A stretch of DNA of 64,000 nt. Origin: an uncultured Muribaculaceae bacterium (GTDB lineage: Bacteria; Bacteroidota; Bacteroidia; Bacteroidales; Muribaculaceae). The translations under genes and the position numbers were made by a program. The stretch is from the NCBI GenBank assembly GCA_910588035.1, contig CAJUPY010000012.1:8328-72327 (forward strand). Reading direction: 5' to 3'. The first letter of the stretch is position 1. Each line of letters opens with the position of its first letter. Below are positions 1-8,468 of this stretch, in pieces. The notes below the pieces were generated by a model. The model was not told the DNA's origin, ran no database searches, and was given only the letters and a program-made list of their open reading frames with translations.

Positions 1-804
1 CGAGGCCGGTTCGCCGTTCATGACCTGTTTGACGAACACCGGAAGGCGCAGTGCCATGAACCCTTTGCTGTCGTTGAGCGAGAGCAGAAAGTTTTCGGGC
101 AGATTGATTGTGACGGTGTCGGTGTGATTGCGCAGCACGGTCACAACCTTTGCATTGGCAAGTTTATAGACATTCTCCGGATCCCGCGCCAACACGGGAG
201 CACCATCGGCCGTAAGAGGTATGTCCCCGTTCCGGAAACCGGCCTCGATTGCAGCCGGAACAAAATCCATACCCTCGAATGCCTTGTCGTAAGGAATGTA
301 TTTCTCCCCCCAGTGCCATGCGATGCCGGCATAGATTATGATCGCGAGAATGAAATTGAACAACACACCGCCAAACATGACAAAAAAACGCTGCCATGCC
401 GGACGGGCTCGGAAATCGGTAGGGTGAACAGGCTCCTCAAGCTGCTTCTTATCCATCGACTCGTCGATCATGCCTCCGATCGAGACATATCCGCCAAGCG
501 GAATCCAACCGATACCATAGACAGTGTCACGCCACGTGGCTTTGCCGTTTTGTTTATATCGCTCCTTGACAAGACGCGCACGTTCGAGATCTTGCTCCTC
601 TGTGGTGTTCTTGCTGAAAAAGCTCCACTTGCGGGTCAGCGGATCGTAAGTGACGATTGAGAAATAGGGATTGAAGAACAAGAAGAAACGGTCGGCTCTG
701 ATTCCGAAAAGGCGTGCGAAAAAATAATGTCCGAACTCGTGGATTATCACCAGGAGTCCGAGGGCAAGAATCAGCTGTGCGCCTTTGATCAATATTGATT
801 CCAT
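1..804 (-). CDS. rseP: RIP metalloprotease RseP (site-2 protease), 3' end outside window
   Basis: Intramembrane zinc metalloprotease of the S2P/RseP family, which cleaves membrane-tethered regulators such as anti-sigma factors in the inner membrane. The reading frame starts at ATG 804 and stays open through base 1, giving 268 visible residues; the C-terminal half with the LDG/NPDG-type motif lies outside. The first transmembrane segment carries the zinc-binding HEFGH motif (about residues 21-25), and a Gly-rich IPLGGYVSIGGM segment and a further hydrophobic stretch (MFGGVLFNFILAI) follow, all typical of the family. Only 11 bases separate it from dxr, so the two are almost certainly co-transcribed; this dxr-rseP order is common in Bacteroidetes. 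A PDZ-like region begins near residue 190. Confidence 0.93.
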   Translation of the reverse strand, partial: MESILIKGAQLILALGLLVIIHEFGHYFFARLFGIRADRFFLFFNPYFSIVTYDPLTRKWSFFSKNTTEEQDLERARLVKERYKQNGKATWRDTVYGIGWIPLGGYVSIGGMIDESMDKKQLEEPVHPTDFRARPAWQRFFVMFGGVLFNFILAIIIYAGIAWHWGEKYIPYDKAFEGMDFVPAAIEAGFRNGDIPLTADGAPVLARDPENVYKLANAKVVTVLRNHTDTVTINLPENFLLSLNDSKGFMALRLPVFVKQVMNGEPAS

Positions 805-815
805 AATAGAGGTGT

Positions 816-1985
816 TCAGTTTTGTAGTTTAGTAATTATCTCGGCAGCACGTTCACGCGCTTCGGAGTTTGATGCGACATAATCATCGTAGGTCGGCGAC
901 TGAATGAATGACGAGGTCTGGAGCGTTGCGGTTATCACCCTGTAGATGTCGGTGAATTTTATCTGTTCACGCAAAAACGCTGCGACAGCCACCTCATTGG
1001 CGGCATTGATGACGCAGGCAGTGTTTCCTTTACGGCTCAACGCATAGTGCCCCATTTCGACACACGGGAAACGCTTGACATCGGGTTGTTCGAAAGTCAG
1101 GGTCGAATAACGGCTGAAATCAAGAGGCGAGTCGGCCGATGCAAGTCTGACCGATTCGCCAAGAGCGTAGCGTATCGGCAGACGCATGTCGGGAGTGCCG
1201 AGTTGCGCCTTGACGGCACCGTCGACAAACTCCACCATAGAGTGGACAATTGATTGCGGATGGACAACCGGCGAGATCTTGTCGCCGTCGACGTCAAACA
1301 GCCACCGGGCCTCGATGATCTCAAACGCCTTGTTGAGCATTGTCGCCGAGTCGATCGTGATTTTCGCGCCCATTGACCAATTGGGGTGCTTGAGGGCGTC
1401 GTGGAGCGTCGCCGCCTCGATTTGTTGTTGTGAGAATGTTCTGAACGGACCGCCCGACGCCGTGATCAGAATGCGTCTGATCTTGTCGCGGTCTTCCCCG
1501 ACGAGACACTGATAAATCGCCGAGTGTTCAGAGTCGATAGGCATGAGCCGGGTTTTGTTTCGGCGCACGGCTTCAGAGACAATGTCTCCGGCAACTACCA
1601 GAGTCTCTTTATTGGCGAGTGCGATGCTTTTTCCGGCCTCGATCGCGGCGAGTGTCGGAGCGAGGCCGCTGTATCCGACCGTGGCATTGACAAGCGTGTC
1701 AAAGCAATCGAGCTTCATCGCGTCGGCTATGGCGTCGGCTCCCGCCGCCGTCTTGATTCCAAGCGGCTCAAGCGCGTCACGCAGTTTCCAATAGTTGGTA
1801 GTGTCGGCTATTATGGCCCATTGCGGGCGATATTTGATCGCTTGCTGAACAAGGGTGTCGACTTTTGTTCCGGCGATCAGAATCGTCGGCCGGAACATTT
1901 CGGGATAATGGTCGACCACATCAAGAGCCTGAACGCCGATTGACCCGGTCGAACCTAATATTGCTATCTTTTTATGAAAATTCAC
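816..1985 (-). CDS. dxr: 1-deoxy-D-xylulose 5-phosphate reductoisomerase
   Basis: Dxr (IspC) converts DXP to 2-C-methyl-D-erythritol 4-phosphate with NADPH, the committed step of the MEP isoprenoid pathway, in the cytoplasm. The N-terminal Rossmann motif GSTGSIG, the NKETLV segment, the metal/substrate-binding MPIDSEHSAIYQ stretch and the ASGGPF loop are all visible and the length is normal. The frame is open to a TTG at 2015, but that TTG lies inside a TAnnTTTG promoter box (2013-2020), so transcription would begin downstream of it. I therefore choose GTG 1985, which starts VNFHKKIAILGSTGSIG and gives 389 residues, placing the Rossmann motif where the family has it. It is followed at once by rseP. 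Confidence 0.95.
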   Translation of the reverse strand: MNFHKKIAILGSTGSIGVQALDVVDHYPEMFRPTILIAGTKVDTLVQQAIKYRPQWAIIADTTNYWKLRDALEPLGIKTAAGADAIADAMKLDCFDTLVNATVGYSGLAPTLAAIEAGKSIALANKETLVVAGDIVSEAVRRNKTRLMPIDSEHSAIYQCLVGEDRDKIRRILITASGGPFRTFSQQQIEAATLHDALKHPNWSMGAKITIDSATMLNKAFEIIEARWLFDVDGDKISPVVHPQSIVHSMVEFVDGAVKAQLGTPDMRLPIRYALGESVRLASADSPLDFSRYSTLTFEQPDVKRFPCVEMGHYALSRKGNTACVINAANEVAVAAFLREQIKFTDIYRVITATLQTSSFIQSPTYDDYVASNSEARERAAEIITKLQN

Positions 1986-2012
1986 AAGAATTGCGGTGTT
2001 GGTTTCAATGTG

Positions 2013-2043
2013 CAAAAATACGAATTATTGTCCGTCTTTCAAA
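2013..2043 (-). promoter_or_regulatory. dxr-rseP promoter (Bacteroidetes type)
   Basis: On the minus strand TTTG (2040-2043) is followed after exactly 19 bases by TATTTTTG (2013-2020). This matches the Bacteroidetes sigma-factor consensus TTTG-N19-21-TAnnTTTG. It overlaps the last codons of the upstream gene and leaves about 20 bases of leader before GTG 1985. Confidence 0.75.
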
Positions 2044-2573
2044 AAATTGATTTCGTCAATGAGAGCGCGTGCCACACCCACAGTGACGCGGCAACCGCGC
2101 TGTGACTCTTTCGCGGCGATTTCCATTGCAATGTCGGCCGACCCAGGCAGCAGGTTGAACATGAGCCTAACAGCGCAATAGCGGTCAAGATCACGCTCCG
2201 AATCAGACAATTCGGCCGCCAACTGAGCGGCAAAAGGCCGGTGACGCAAAAGCCTGTGGCACAAAACGTCGATAACCTCGGCCGAAGGAGCCGCACCAAC
2301 CCACTCTTTTGCCAGTTCACAGGTCATCTCTTCCCTCGGAAAAATCATCGGTGCCAGCATCAGACTCTCGCGGGTCGTCGTGTTGGCCCACAGTTTCTCT
2401 GCCAACCGACGGTTAGGGCCCGACGCGCGGGCTATCTCAACAATCTGAGGCAGGTTCAGTCCGAAAATTATATGATATGGAGCGCCGGCAGCTCTGAGAT
2501 TGTCGGCTACGATGCCGTTTCTGAGCGCGAAAAATTCGCGCTTGATCAGTTGCATTTCGTTGTATTGTGTCAT
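2025..2573 (-). CDS. DNA alkylation repair (AlkD-like HEAT) family protein
   Basis: An all-helical protein of 182 residues that resembles the DNA alkylation repair / HEAT-repeat family, whose studied members (AlkC, AlkD) are DNA glycosylases removing alkylated bases. The resemblance rests on the overall helical pattern, a tryptophan-bearing helix (KEWVGAAPSAEVIDVLCHRLL) and a repeated pattern of paired helices; I cannot point to a certain catalytic Asp. The start is ATG 2573 (MTQYNEMQLIKREF): the frame extends to a TTG at 2594, but that codon is part of the TAACTTTG promoter box. Its 3' end carries the promoter of dxr. An alternative is a generic HEAT-repeat protein without glycosylase activity. 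Confidence 0.6.
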   Translation of the reverse strand: MTQYNEMQLIKREFFALRNGIVADNLRAAGAPYHIIFGLNLPQIVEIARASGPNRRLAEKLWANTTTRESLMLAPMIFPREEMTCELAKEWVGAAPSAEVIDVLCHRLLRHRPFAAQLAAELSDSERDLDRYCAVRLMFNLLPGSADIAMEIAAKESQRGCRVTVGVARALIDEINFLKDGQ

Positions 2574-2591
2574 TTTTTGTCTCTTTTTCTG

Positions 2592-2599
2592 CAAAGTTA
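2592..2599 (-). promoter_or_regulatory. -7 promoter box TAACTTTG
   Basis: TAACTTTG on the minus strand, with a TTG about 18 bases upstream, matches the Bacteroidetes -7 element. It places the transcription start just upstream of ATG 2573 and rules out the TTG 2594 start of the downstream gene. Confidence 0.65.
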
Positions 2600-2646
2600 C
2601 ATCTTTTTGAGCATGTTCAACAACTCATGCACTGATTATTGGCTGT

Positions 2647-3348
2647 TTATTGATAGTATTCCACTCCTCTTATTACAATTCCCGGTCGGTGTAGCCTCTG
2701 TTTCTCATACAGCTTCAGACTGTCTCTGTAGTCCATCCACTCTTCCTCGCTGCTCCACATCCATTTCTCCTTTTTGATCATCACCTCAAACGGACTCGGC
2801 AGCCCCTCAGAAGGAACGAAATGATATAGGATATTCATTCTTTTTGCAACGGTTTTCAATTCCCATTCATACTGTTGCTCGAAGAGTCTCAACGTATTTT
2901 TGTCGATGATCTCGAAAACCCACCGATAGTACATCCACGGTTTATCAAGAAGCTCATTGGTATATGCCTCAACCGACAGGGTATCACCCGATACTCCATA
3001 TATTCCGCCTGCGATTAGAACTTTCTGTGAGTAAGCATCAGGATATTGAATCGAATCTGACAGATTGTCGAAACTTCTGCCAAGATATTGCTCCGGCTTT
3101 TCCAGAAAAAACAACCTGAAAAATGTCCCGTCGGAATATAAAATGAAAGCTTTGGGATAATATCGGATTATTGTGTCAGTAGTGTACCAATAACCGTCAA
3201 TGTCTATTTTCCCGGTCAATGGCCTGTAGTTTTTGTCGAAGTGATACTGCTGATATTCTTTTGAATATTTTTTATAGTCTACACTACGACAACCGAACGT
3301 TGTTGTGATAAACACCGTTAGGAACGCAAAAATCAATAGTCTGTTCAT
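2647..3348 (-). CDS. Putative lipoprotein of unknown function (copy 1)
   Basis: I do not recognise the family. Starting at ATG 3348 (MNRLLIFAFL) the 233-residue product has a signal peptide ending in a lipobox (TTFGC), so it is predicted to be a lipid-anchored periplasmic or outer-membrane protein. The rest is rich in aromatic and charged residues with recurrent beta-type segments (IDGYWYTTD, AFILYSDGTFF, GGIYGVSGDTLSVE) and a conserved end (KKEKWMW then GI). A start at 3378 is possible but would bury the signal peptide. The gene directly upstream is a diverged tandem copy with the same order of motifs, so the pair arose by duplication. No promoter is visible between them; they are probably one transcript. 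Confidence 0.75.
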   Translation of the reverse strand: MNRLLIFAFLTVFITTTFGCRSVDYKKYSKEYQQYHFDKNYRPLTGKIDIDGYWYTTDTIIRYYPKAFILYSDGTFFRLFFLEKPEQYLGRSFDNLSDSIQYPDAYSQKVLIAGGIYGVSGDTLSVEAYTNELLDKPWMYYRWVFEIIDKNTLRLFEQQYEWELKTVAKRMNILYHFVPSEGLPSPFEVMIKKEKWMWSSEEEWMDYRDSLKLYEKQRLHRPGIVIRGVEYYQ

Positions 3349-3374
3349 GATACTGTAAATGAAATAGTTCAAAA

Positions 3375-4102
3375 TCAATCGGGGTCAAAATAAAACTTTT
3401 CAATACCGCAACGAGGCATCGAATGCTTGTCATATTGCTTGAAACTGTCTTTATATACTTTCCAGTCTTTTTTATTGTCCCACATCCATTTTTCTTTTTT
3501 TAGAAGAGCTTCAAAGGAGCTTGGCAAGCTGTCGCAGGGAACGAAATGATAAGTCTCGTTTCGCGTATGAATGTATTTATCGTTAAAGTCACCATCAAAT
3601 GACACAAACTGAATCAATTTTATTGTGTCTTTGCTTTCGACCAAAAACTTGAGGCGATACAGATCCCAGCGGTGAAACACAAGCTTTGAACAAGTTTCCA
3701 CGGTAATCGTATCGCCTTCCACGCTGTATATTCCAGACGTAGTAAAACGTTTCTGAGCTCGGTGGTCAAGTAGAAGTATTTTGTCTGACAGATTGTCAAG
3801 AACAAAGCCCGCCGAATTTTTATTATCCCGTTTAAATTTGATCTCTAGATACGTTCCATCAGGGTACAATATAAAGGCATCCCGATATGTTCTTCCATTA
3901 TCACAAAACCAATAGCCGTCGGTTCTTAAAACAGTGTTATGGGGATCGTACTCACGTGAAAAAACAGAGACCTATTCGTTGTCATATTATAGGTGTCCGA
4001 CGCCGGTTTATATGCCCATCCGAAAAGAAAAGACTCCAATATGATACAACTTGAAAAAGTAAACAACATTATGATTGCTGTAGTTAGTTTGATGATTCTC
4101 AT
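3375..4102 (-). pseudogene. Frameshifted paralogous lipoprotein (copy 2)
   Basis: This is the tandem partner of the lipoprotein at 2647-3348, split by one frameshift. ATG 4102 begins MRIIKLTTAIIMLF and a lipobox FSSC, and reads on through MTTNRSLFF until a run of six T (plus-strand A run at 3959-3964); in that frame it then stops at a TAA after 19 more codons. Adding one T restores the frame to SREYDP and on through TDGYWF, AFILYPDGTY, SGIYSVEGDTITVE and LLKKEKWMW, matching copy 1 domain for domain, with the stop at 3375. Reconstructed length is about 242 residues against 233 for copy 1. Only the downstream two thirds is open as one frame, with no good start codon. It may be a true pseudogene, a phase-variable gene or a sequencing error. 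Confidence 0.75.
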
Positions 4103-4246
4103 ATTGTCAAATCATTTTAAGTTAAGTTATAGCGAATTGATATTTACCAAAGACTGTAAGGAGAATCTGTGCCAGAATAAATGAAAATGCCGCTGTTGAA
4201 GTGATTATAATCTTTAAAATAGGGTGTCTTAACTAATGTATGAATC

Positions 4247-4348
4247 TTATTCTGAGTCAGGTTTTGCACCACCGTATGGACAAGAGCCGACCAGAAGTGA
4301 AATCAAATTGATTGTGAGTGAACTCAAACGAAAAGTGATGTTTTTCAT
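4247..4348 (-). CDS. Uncertain short lipoprotein-like ORF in the 4103-4515 gap
   Basis: The roughly 410-base gap before the PBP1A gene holds no clear gene. On the minus strand ATG 4348 opens a 33-codon frame beginning MKNITFRLSSL with a hydrophobic stretch and a lipobox-like LLVGSC, ending PYGGAKPDSE; it could be the remnant of a third lipoprotein. On the plus strand almost the same bases (4236-4364) encode a 42-residue frame, MYESYSESGF to FMEKED, with a charged helical end. At most one can be real, neither has a recognisable promoter or ribosome-binding site, and I name no function. Confidence 0.2.
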   Translation of the reverse strand: MKNITFRLSSLTINLISLLVGSCPYGGAKPDSE

Positions 4349-4450
4349 GGAGAAAGAGGATTAGCGATTTAACATTTGGCGAATATAGAAATTATCTCGC
4401 GAAATAACAAACGGTTGGACGCTAAAACAGCTATTAAATTTAGTTAACCA

Positions 4451-4483
4451 TTGACGGTTATTTATCAAGAAGTTATAACTTTG
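4451..4483 (+). promoter_or_regulatory. Promoter of the PBP1A gene
   Basis: TTGAC at 4451-4455 is followed by TAACTTTG at 4476-4483, a good match to the Bacteroidetes -7 element with a slightly long spacer. Transcription would start near 4490, upstream of both candidate start codons of the downstream gene. Confidence 0.65.
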
Positions 4484-4530
4484 CAGTTTAAAACACAATC
4501 TGTCTCATTTTTACAGTGAACACTACCCGC

Positions 4531-6900
4531 ATGGATAACGACAACAAGAAGAAAAGCATGACACCACTGAAAAAGCGGATAATCAAATGGCTGTGGATCT
4601 CATTTTTCACAGGTATCGTCTTGATTTTCCTTCTCTTCATTTTGATTTACAACGGACTGATCGGTTACATGCCTCCGGTCGAGGAATTGAAAAATCCGCA
4701 CGACCGTTTCGCCACGGTTGTCTATTCGGCCGACGGTGAAGAACTGGGCCGCTACTTCCGCAACACAGGCAACCGTGTCTATGCCGAGTACTCAGAAATA
4801 TCGCCACACGTAATAAACGCACTGATCGCCACCGAGGACTCACGTTTTGAAGACCACTCGGGCATCGACATGCGGGCTGTGGGCCGTGTTCTGGTCAAAA
4901 CGTTGATCATGCAGCAAAAGAACGCCGGAGGCGGTTCGACAATCACCCAGCAGCTCGCCAAACAGCTGTTCTCACCGTCGTCAGACAATTTGATCGAACG
5001 TGCGTTCCAGAAGCCGATCGAATGGATGATCGCCGTCAAACTCGAACGATACTATTCAAAAGATGAGATAATCAAAATGTATCTAAACCAGTTTGATTTT
5101 CTCTACAACGCAGTCGGCATCAAATCGGCCGCCCATGTCTACTTTGGCAAAGACCCGATGGACCTCACAATTGAAGAGGCCGCCACACTGGTCGGAATGG
5201 CCAAGAACCCATCTTATTTCAACCCTGTAAGACGCCCCGAGCGCACACTCCAACGCCGCAACACCGTTCTCCAGCAGATGCTCAAGGCCGACATGATCAC
5301 CGAAGAGCAGTTTGACTCGCTGAAACAGATCGGACTCAAGCTAAATTTCCACCGCGTTGACCACAAGGAAGGTCCGGCGCCATATTTCCGCGAGGAACTG
5401 CGCCGCTTCCTCACCGCCAAGAAGCCCCACCGCGACAACTATTTCGCATGGGAAAAGCAAAAATATATAGACGACTCACTCGCATGGGAAAACAATCCGC
5501 TGTTTGGCTGGATTGAGAAAAATCCCAAACCCGACGGCTCGAAATATGACATCTATGAAGATGGATTGAAAATCTACACCACAATCGATTCACGCATGCA
5601 ACGCTATGCCGAAGAGGCCGTCAGCGAACACATGCAGTCGCTCCAGAAACAATTTTTCAGAGAAAAACGCGGTGTAGCCAACGCACCCTACACTTCAAAC
5701 CGTGAGGAACTGCCTTCAGAACAGCTCAAAAGGCTCATTCACAACGCCATGAAGCAGACCGACCGCTATCGTCTGATGAAAAAAGCCGGAGCTTCCGACA
5801 TCGAGATCGAAAAAGCATTCTCCACTCCCGTCGAGATGCGTGTCTTCAGCTACGACGGCCAGATCGACACAGTCATGACTCCGCGTGACTCGATTCTCTA
5901 TCAGAAACACTTTCTGAGAACAGGCTTCATGTCAATGGATCCGGTGACGGGATATGTCAAAGCATATGTCGGAGGTCCCAACTTCTCAAATTTCCAATAT
6001 GACATGGTGTCGACCGGACGCCGACAGATCGGCTCCACGATCAAACCGTTCCTCTACACCTACGCCATGGAAGAGGGATACACCCCATGTGACGAGTTTC
6101 TCAACGAGCAGCCGACAATCATAGATGAGAACGGCCGTCCATGGTCGCCACGCAATGCCGGATCAGCAAGAATCGGCGAAATGGTCGACCTTAGGTGGGC
6201 TTTGACCAACTCAAACAACTGGATTTCGGCCAGACTGATGAGCCAACTGTCGCCGGCACAGCTTGTCAGAAACATGCACAACTTCGGAATCACAAACCAC
6301 ATTGACCCCGTCATCTCGCTCTGTCTCGGCTCCTGTGAGGTCTCGGTAAAGGAAATGGTCGGAGCATATAGCGCATATGCCAACAAGGGCATGAGAGCCG
6401 AACCGGTTTTCGTCACCGGAATCGCCGATTCAAACGGCAACATGATCTCGGAGTTCTCGACACGCCACACCGAAGTCATCAGCGAGAAGGCATACTACAA
6501 GATTCTATCACTGTTACGCAATGTCGTCGATGCCGGAACCGGCAACCGCGTGCGCCGTCCACCGTTCAACCTGACCGCCCAGATGGGAGGCAAGACGGGT
6601 ACAACAAACTCAAATTCCGACGGTTGGTTCATGGGGTTCACACCCGAGCTGGTCTCAGGAGTGTGGGTCGGCGGAGAGGAACGCTACATTCACTTCAACA
6701 CAATGGCATTCGGACAGGGAGCATCAATGGCTCTCCCGATCTACGGCAAATACATGGCGAAAGTCTACGCCGACAAGAGTCTGCCCTATTCCCAGTCAGC
6801 GACATTTCCAAACGCGCCTTTCGACCTGTGTGAGAAAGAGTTTGACGGCGAATACACCGACGAAGAGGTTGAGGAAAGCATCTCGGGTGCGTTTGATTGA
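4531..6900 (+). CDS. mrcA: Class A penicillin-binding protein 1A
   Basis: Bifunctional peptidoglycan synthase anchored in the inner membrane: glycosyltransferase (GT51) polymerises lipid II and the transpeptidase cross-links stem peptides. Counted from the alternative GTG at 4516 (794 residues), there is a membrane segment at about 24-46, the GT51 motifs TEDSRF (Glu107) and GGGSTITQQLAKQ (138-150), and the penicillin-binding motifs STIK (Ser507-Lys510), SNN (566-568) and KTG (693-695). All catalytic motifs are intact. I list ATG 4531 (MDNDNKKKSMT); GTG 4516 adds five residues and cannot be excluded. It has its own promoter and is followed by a separate promoter at 6989, so it is probably monocistronic. 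The acidic C-terminal tail is typical of Bacteroidetes copies. Confidence 0.95.
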   Translation: MDNDNKKKSMTPLKKRIIKWLWISFFTGIVLIFLLFILIYNGLIGYMPPVEELKNPHDRFATVVYSADGEELGRYFRNTGNRVYAEYSEISPHVINALIATEDSRFEDHSGIDMRAVGRVLVKTLIMQQKNAGGGSTITQQLAKQLFSPSSDNLIERAFQKPIEWMIAVKLERYYSKDEIIKMYLNQFDFLYNAVGIKSAAHVYFGKDPMDLTIEEAATLVGMAKNPSYFNPVRRPERTLQRRNTVLQQMLKADMITEEQFDSLKQIGLKLNFHRVDHKEGPAPYFREELRRFLTAKKPHRDNYFAWEKQKYIDDSLAWENNPLFGWIEKNPKPDGSKYDIYEDGLKIYTTIDSRMQRYAEEAVSEHMQSLQKQFFREKRGVANAPYTSNREELPSEQLKRLIHNAMKQTDRYRLMKKAGASDIEIEKAFSTPVEMRVFSYDGQIDTVMTPRDSILYQKHFLRTGFMSMDPVTGYVKAYVGGPNFSNFQYDMVSTGRRQIGSTIKPFLYTYAMEEGYTPCDEFLNEQPTIIDENGRPWSPRNAGSARIGEMVDLRWALTNSNNWISARLMSQLSPAQLVRNMHNFGITNHIDPVISLCLGSCEVSVKEMVGAYSAYANKGMRAEPVFVTGIADSNGNMISEFSTRHTEVISEKAYYKILSLLRNVVDAGTGNRVRRPPFNLTAQMGGKTGTTNSNSDGWFMGFTPELVSGVWVGGEERYIHFNTMAFGQGASMALPIYGKYMAKVYADKSLPYSQSATFPNAPFDLCEKEFDGEYTDEEVEESISGAFD

Positions 6901-6988
6901 CCCATATGCCGTCGATACAACCGATAGCATTCATGAGAATTTAACATTTAGTAATAGCCTGAAATAGCACGGAAATAAAAATTATGCT

Positions 6989-6996
6989 TAAATTTG
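6989..6996 (+). promoter_or_regulatory. -7 promoter box TAAATTTG
   Basis: TAAATTTG fits TAnnTTTG and lies about 48 bases upstream of GTG 7044. No clear -33 TTTG was found, so the match is weaker than others in the window. Confidence 0.5.
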
Positions 6997-7043
6997 TGGC
7001 TTGAACATCATCTAACGACATATACATTATAAAAGAGATCATA

Positions 7044-8393
7044 GTGAAACTCAAATCATTCATCATCAGTCTGTTTGCGGCACTGTCACTGACATCGGCC
7101 GCGCAGAACAACATTGCTGAAGAAGTGGCATGGGTCATCGGAGACCAGCCCATCTATAAATCGGAGATTGAAGAAGCATACCAACAGATGCAGTATGAAC
7201 GCACTCCGATCAAAGGCGACCCCTATTGCGTCATACCCGAGCAGATAGCCCTTGAGAAACTCTTCCTCAATCAGGCCGACATAGACACCGTCGAGGTTCA
7301 GAACTCAATGGTAAACATGCAGGTCGACACCTGGATCAACTATCTGATCACCAATTTAGGATCAAAGGAAAAAGTCGAGGAATATTTCCGCAAACCGCTC
7401 CCGGAGTTGCGCGAATGGCGTGCAGAAGCCATGCGCAACCAATCAAGAACCGAACAGGTAAAGCGCAGTCTTGTCAAAGACATCAAAGTCACGCCAAGCG
7501 ATGTCAGACGCTATTTTGACAAACTGCCCGCTGACAGCATTCCTTTCGTTCCTATGCAGGTAGCGGTTCAGATCATCACAATCAATCCCACCATTCCACG
7601 TCAGGAGATCGAAGATGTCAAGGCCCGTCTGCGCGACTATTCCGACCGAGTGAACAACGGTGAGTCTGACTTCTCACACCTTGCCATTCTCTATTCAGAA
7701 GATACCGGTTCAAGTCCCCGGGGAGGAGAGATAGGTTTTACCGGCCGCGGTCACCTCGAGCCTGAATATGCGGCAGTCGCATTCAACCTCAACGACCCGA
7801 AGAAAGTGTCGAAAATCGTAGAGACACAATATGGATTTCACATCATTCAACTGATTGAGAAACGCGGAGACCGCATCAATACACGCCACATTCTGCTGCG
7901 TCCGCATGTATCAGACGAAGACCTGATCAAAGCCACCCAGCGTCTTGACAGCGTCGCCTCCGACATTCGCGAAAAGAAATTCACCTTTGAAGAAGCAGCT
8001 CCCTACATTTCTCAAGACAAAGACACGCGCTACAGCCGCGGTGTCATGACCAACAGCGAGACCGGCACCACATATTTCGAGATGTCGCAACTGCCCCAGG
8101 AAGTAGCCAAAATTGTCGACAAGATGCAGCCCGGTGAAATTTCTGACGCTTTCATCATGATGGATCCGAAACGTAACCGCGAGACAGTCGCCATTGTCAA
8201 ACTGACAGCGAGAATCGATGCCCACAAAGCCAACCTCTCTGATGACTTCCAGACAATCAAAAACATGTATGAAGTTTCAGCACGCGAGAAAATCGTGCGC
8301 GAATGGATCGACAAGAAAATCAAGAACACATATGTGAAAATCGAAGACAATTGGAGCGATTGTACTTTTGAGCATGCCGGTTGGAAACGCTGA
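7044..8393 (+). CDS. Periplasmic peptidyl-prolyl isomerase, SurA-like with two parvulin domains
   Basis: Exported chaperone/isomerase related to SurA and PrsA, which assist folding of outer-membrane proteins. A signal peptide (MKLKSFIISLFAALSLTSA) is followed by a SurA-N-like helical domain (about residues 25-165) and two parvulin domains, roughly 170-270 (IITINP... GGEIGFTGRGHLEPEY... GFHIIQLI) and 275-380 (TRHILLRP...). The second domain is more divergent. GTG 7044 is chosen because it gives a complete signal peptide and the next in-frame ATG would delete it. It is the first gene of an apparent operon that runs to 18992 and is devoted mainly to the envelope, which fits a role in outer-membrane assembly. 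Confidence 0.88.
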   Translation: MKLKSFIISLFAALSLTSAAQNNIAEEVAWVIGDQPIYKSEIEEAYQQMQYERTPIKGDPYCVIPEQIALEKLFLNQADIDTVEVQNSMVNMQVDTWINYLITNLGSKEKVEEYFRKPLPELREWRAEAMRNQSRTEQVKRSLVKDIKVTPSDVRRYFDKLPADSIPFVPMQVAVQIITINPTIPRQEIEDVKARLRDYSDRVNNGESDFSHLAILYSEDTGSSPRGGEIGFTGRGHLEPEYAAVAFNLNDPKKVSKIVETQYGFHIIQLIEKRGDRINTRHILLRPHVSDEDLIKATQRLDSVASDIREKKFTFEEAAPYISQDKDTRYSRGVMTNSETGTTYFEMSQLPQEVAKIVDKMQPGEISDAFIMMDPKRNRETVAIVKLTARIDAHKANLSDDFQTIKNMYEVSAREKIVREWIDKKIKNTYVKIEDNWSDCTFEHAGWKR

Positions 8394-8468
8394 CCTGGCC
8401 ACTCACAGACCAACGTATAACCCCTTGCAATGTCACGACAAAAGAACAACGACCGATCGGCTACCGTA

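Noticed and set aside
3993..4184. A 63-codon plus-strand ORF with a hydrophobic stretch
   Set aside because: It is antisense to the signal peptide of the frameshifted lipoprotein gene (ATG 4102 on the minus strand), which explains its hydrophobic look.
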